Positions 62,243-64,000 of a DNA stretch of 64,000 nucleotides are shown piece by piece (positions within the stretch are counted from its first letter, which is position 1; each line of letters begins with the position of its first letter). Position numbers and translations under genes: made by a program. Location: contig JOHN01000013.1 of assembly GCA_000719695.1 (NCBI GenBank), positions 1 through 64,000 of the forward strand, given 5' to 3'. Below the pieces are notes generated by a model. It saw only the letters and a program-made list of their open reading frames with translations. It was not told where the DNA came from and did not search any database. This DNA is from Streptomyces sp. NRRL F-6131. Lineage in GTDB: Bacteria > Actinomycetota > Actinomycetes > Streptomycetales > Streptomycetaceae.

Positions 62243-63262
62243 TCAACGGCGCCGCAGCGACGGGTCCAGCAACGCGGGCGGGGTGTCGTGCTTCTCGTGC
62301 GGAGCGAGGTCGACACCGGGTGCGGTGATGGCGTCGATCGCGTCCAGCACCTCGGCCGGGAGCACGACGTCGGCGGCGGCGAGCTGCGCGTGCAGGTGGT
62401 CCAGGGTGCGGGGGCCGATGAGTGCGCCGGTCACCGCGGGGTGCGCGGTCACGAAGGCGAGGGCGAGCTGGATCATCGTCAGTCCGGCGTCGTCGGCGAC
62501 CTTCGCCAACTGTTCCACCGCGTCCAGCCTGGCCCGGTTGGACGGCAGGGCGGGGTCGAAGCGCTGCGGCATCGAGACGGAGCGGTTGGTGGTGATCTCC
62601 CGCCCCGCGCGGATCGCGCCGGACAGCCAGCCCGAGGCCAGCGGGCTCCACGCCAGCACGCCGAGGCCGTACTCCTCCGTCACCGGCAGGACGTGGGCCT
62701 CGATCCCGCGCTGCAGGATCGAGTAGCTGGGCTGTTCGGTGACGTAGCGGCTCAGGCGGTGTTCGCGGGCGGCCCACTGGGCCTGCACGATGCGGTGGGC
62801 GGGGAAGGTCGAGGAACCGAAGTGGCGGATCTTCCCGGCGCGCTGCAGGTCGGTCAGGGCGGCGAGGGTCTCCTCGTCGCCGGTGGTCGGGTCCCAGCGG
62901 TGGATCTGGTAGAGGTCGACGTGGTCGACGCCGAGCCGGCGCAGGCTGGCGTCCAGCGCGGTGACCAGCCAGCGGCGCGAGCCGCCGCGGTGGTTGCGCT
63001 CCTCGCTCATGGGCATGCCGGCCTTGGTGGCCAGCACGATGTCGTCGCGGCGGCCGGCGACGGCCCGGCCGACCATCTCCTCCGACTCGCCGTTGCCGTA
63101 CATGTCGGCGGTGTCGATGAGGTTGATCCCGGCGTCGAGGGCGGCGTCGACGATGGCGGTGACCTCGTCCTGGGTGGTGCGCCCGATCCGGCCGAAGTTC
63201 ATCGCGCCGAGCGCGAGGGTGCTGACCTGCACGCCGGTACGGCCCAAAGTGCGGTACTGCAT
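62243..63262 (-). CDS. Aldo/keto reductase
   Basis: 339 residues. The catalytic tetrad is visible: Asp and Tyr in INLIDTADMYGNGESEE, Lys in DDIVLATKAGMP, His in DLYQIHRWDPTT. A C-terminal NADP loop (GALIGPRTLDHLHAQLAAAD) is present. Similar to the actinobacterial AKR11-14 group that reduces aldehydes and ketones. ATG 63262 follows GGAGGAAC. It is divergent from a TetR regulator with paired operators between them, so it is probably induced by a reactive carbonyl or other ligand. Confidence 0.9.
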   Translation of the reverse strand: MQYRTLGRTGVQVSTLALGAMNFGRIGRTTQDEVTAIVDAALDAGINLIDTADMYGNGESEEMVGRAVAGRRDDIVLATKAGMPMSEERNHRGGSRRWLVTALDASLRRLGVDHVDLYQIHRWDPTTGDEETLAALTDLQRAGKIRHFGSSTFPAHRIVQAQWAAREHRLSRYVTEQPSYSILQRGIEAHVLPVTEEYGLGVLAWSPLASGWLSGAIRAGREITTNRSVSMPQRFDPALPSNRARLDAVEQLAKVADDAGLTMIQLALAFVTAHPAVTGALIGPRTLDHLHAQLAAADVVLPAEVLDAIDAITAPGVDLAPHEKHDTPPALLDPSLRRR

Positions 63263-63320
63263 GGCTGTGTTCCTCCATGACGGGTTGCGGGGTTGCGACC
63301 CGTCCGGGTCGCTGATGCTC

Positions 63321-63355
63321 GTCGGCTGTCGGCTGTCGGCTGTCGGCTGTCGGCC
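63321..63355. repeat. 7-bp tandem repeat, five copies
   Basis: GTCGGCT repeats four times (63321-63348), followed by one GTCGGCC. It lies in the leader of the aldo/keto reductase gene and could vary in number between strains. Confidence 0.9.
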
Positions 63356-63415
63356 GTGGACGTTCGACGTCGACGAATGTCATGAGATGGGCCCCGCTTC
63401 GGCTAGGCTCGAAGC

Positions 63416-63462
63416 GGAACGTTGTTCCAGATACGATACGGAACGCTGTTCCGCTTAGTCAA
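63416..63462. promoter_or_regulatory. Twin TetR operators and reductase promoter
   Basis: GGAACGTTGTTCC (63416-63428) and GGAACGCTGTTCC (63440-63452) are 13-bp palindromes with centres 24 bp apart. On the minus strand TTGACT (63457-63462) and TATCGT (63433-63438) form a promoter with an 18-base spacer that contains the second palindrome. On the plus strand TAGGCT at 63404-63409 may serve the tetR gene. Confidence 0.75.
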
Positions 63463-63482
63463 TCACCGCTCGGACGGAGAAC

Positions 63483-64000
63483 GTGGTGCCCACCGCAGAC
63501 GAGCCGGCGAAGGCGCCGACCCGAAGCAAGCGCGCCGACGCGCAGCGCAACCAGCAGGCGCTCCTCGGCGCCGCCGCCGAGGTGTTCGCCGCCTCCGGCA
63601 TCGACGCGCCGATCCGCGAGATCGCGGCGAGGGCCGGTGTCGGGGTCGGGACGATCTACCGTCACTTCCCGGCCCGGGCGGACCTCGTCGTCGCCGTCTA
63701 CCGTCACCAGGTCGAGGCCTGTGCCGAGGCCGGCCCGCGCCTGCTGGCCGCCGCGGACTCCCCCTTCGTGGCACTGCGCCAGTGGGTCGACCTCTTCGTC
63801 GACTTCCTGGCCACCAAACACGGGCTCGCCAACACCGTGCAGTCGGACAGCGGCTTCGACGCGCTGCACTCCTACTTCCTCGACCGCCTGGTGCCCGTCT
63901 GCTCGCAGCTGCTCGACGCCGCCGTCGAGGCCGACGAGGTCCGGCCCGGCACGCACGCCTACGAGTTGATGCGCGGCATCGGCAACCTCTGCATCGGACG
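63483..64000 (+). CDS. TetR-family regulator, cut by the window edge
   Basis: The first 172 residues are visible; no stop codon is reached. The helix-turn-helix is IREIAARAGVGVGTIYRHFP with the preceding helix ALLGAAAEVFAASGID. The ligand domain follows but is incomplete. GTG 63483 or GTG 63486 could start it. It is divergent from the aldo/keto reductase gene and probably binds the two GGAAC-N3-GTTCC palindromes between them. Confidence 0.88.
   Translation, partial: MVPTADEPAKAPTRSKRADAQRNQQALLGAAAEVFAASGIDAPIREIAARAGVGVGTIYRHFPARADLVVAVYRHQVEACAEAGPRLLAAADSPFVALRQWVDLFVDFLATKHGLANTVQSDSGFDALHSYFLDRLVPVCSQLLDAAVEADEVRPGTHAYELMRGIGNLCIG

Overview
The window is very high-GC actinobacterial DNA. 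Promoter style (TANNNT -10 boxes, several apparently leaderless genes), gene content (MerR/FtsR-type regulator, DUF5999, DUF1876, HipA-like kinase with DUF3037, c-di-AMP riboswitch before a LysM/M23 hydrolase) and codon use fit a streptomycete (Streptomyces or Kitasatospora). It looks chromosomal. I see no phage, transposase, CRISPR array or tRNA gene.

Layout. 1-144: 3' end of a 5S rRNA and the rRNA operon terminator. 195-18731: a conserved block also known from mycobacteria around gcvB/garA: CDP-alcohol phosphatidyltransferase, a mannose-1-phosphate guanylyltransferase fused to a decayed phosphomutase, DUF881 / small basic protein / DUF881, an FHA protein (GarA type), a MerR regulator (FtsR type), a bifunctional nuclease (DUF151), a second MerR regulator, and, after SanA-like, DinB, MFS and PRC-barrel genes, gcvP behind a tandem glycine riboswitch. 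18872-35230: accessory and housekeeping genes, including a glutamate-cysteine-ligase-like enzyme, CPBP protease, transporters, a MocR regulator divergent from two FMN split-barrel proteins, a GDSL hydrolase, NDH-2, the HipA-like kinase/DUF3037 pair and a MarR regulator. 35354-41041: purB, an MFS pump, a LysM/M23 hydrolase under a ydaO-type c-di-AMP riboswitch, and a DUF2470 gene behind a perfect IdeR/DmdR iron box.

41162-47946 is the most interesting region: two divergent operons around palindromic operators. One carries a PfkB sugar kinase, an IclR regulator and RidA; the other a fold-III PLP deaminase, a D-aminoacylase-family deacylase and a KDPG aldolase. Together these activities make a chemically complete route from N-acetyl-D-glucosaminate (the C1-oxidised end left on chitin by lytic polysaccharide monooxygenases) through D-glucosaminate, KDG and KDPG to pyruvate and glyceraldehyde-3-phosphate. 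The function is inferred from chemistry and gene grouping, not demonstrated.

48162-64000: a GH13 glucosidase interrupted by an in-frame TAG, a membrane protein, an SMP-30-like secreted protein, a FhuF-like 2Fe-2S protein, PolX, a decayed histidine-kinase ATPase domain, an ArsR-type regulator with an MFS pump behind a large inverted repeat, small membrane proteins, DUF1876, an alpha/beta hydrolase, and an aldo/keto reductase divergent from a TetR regulator cut by the right edge. Simple-sequence expansions encoding Gly-, Pro- or Ala-rich stretches recur in many coding regions.
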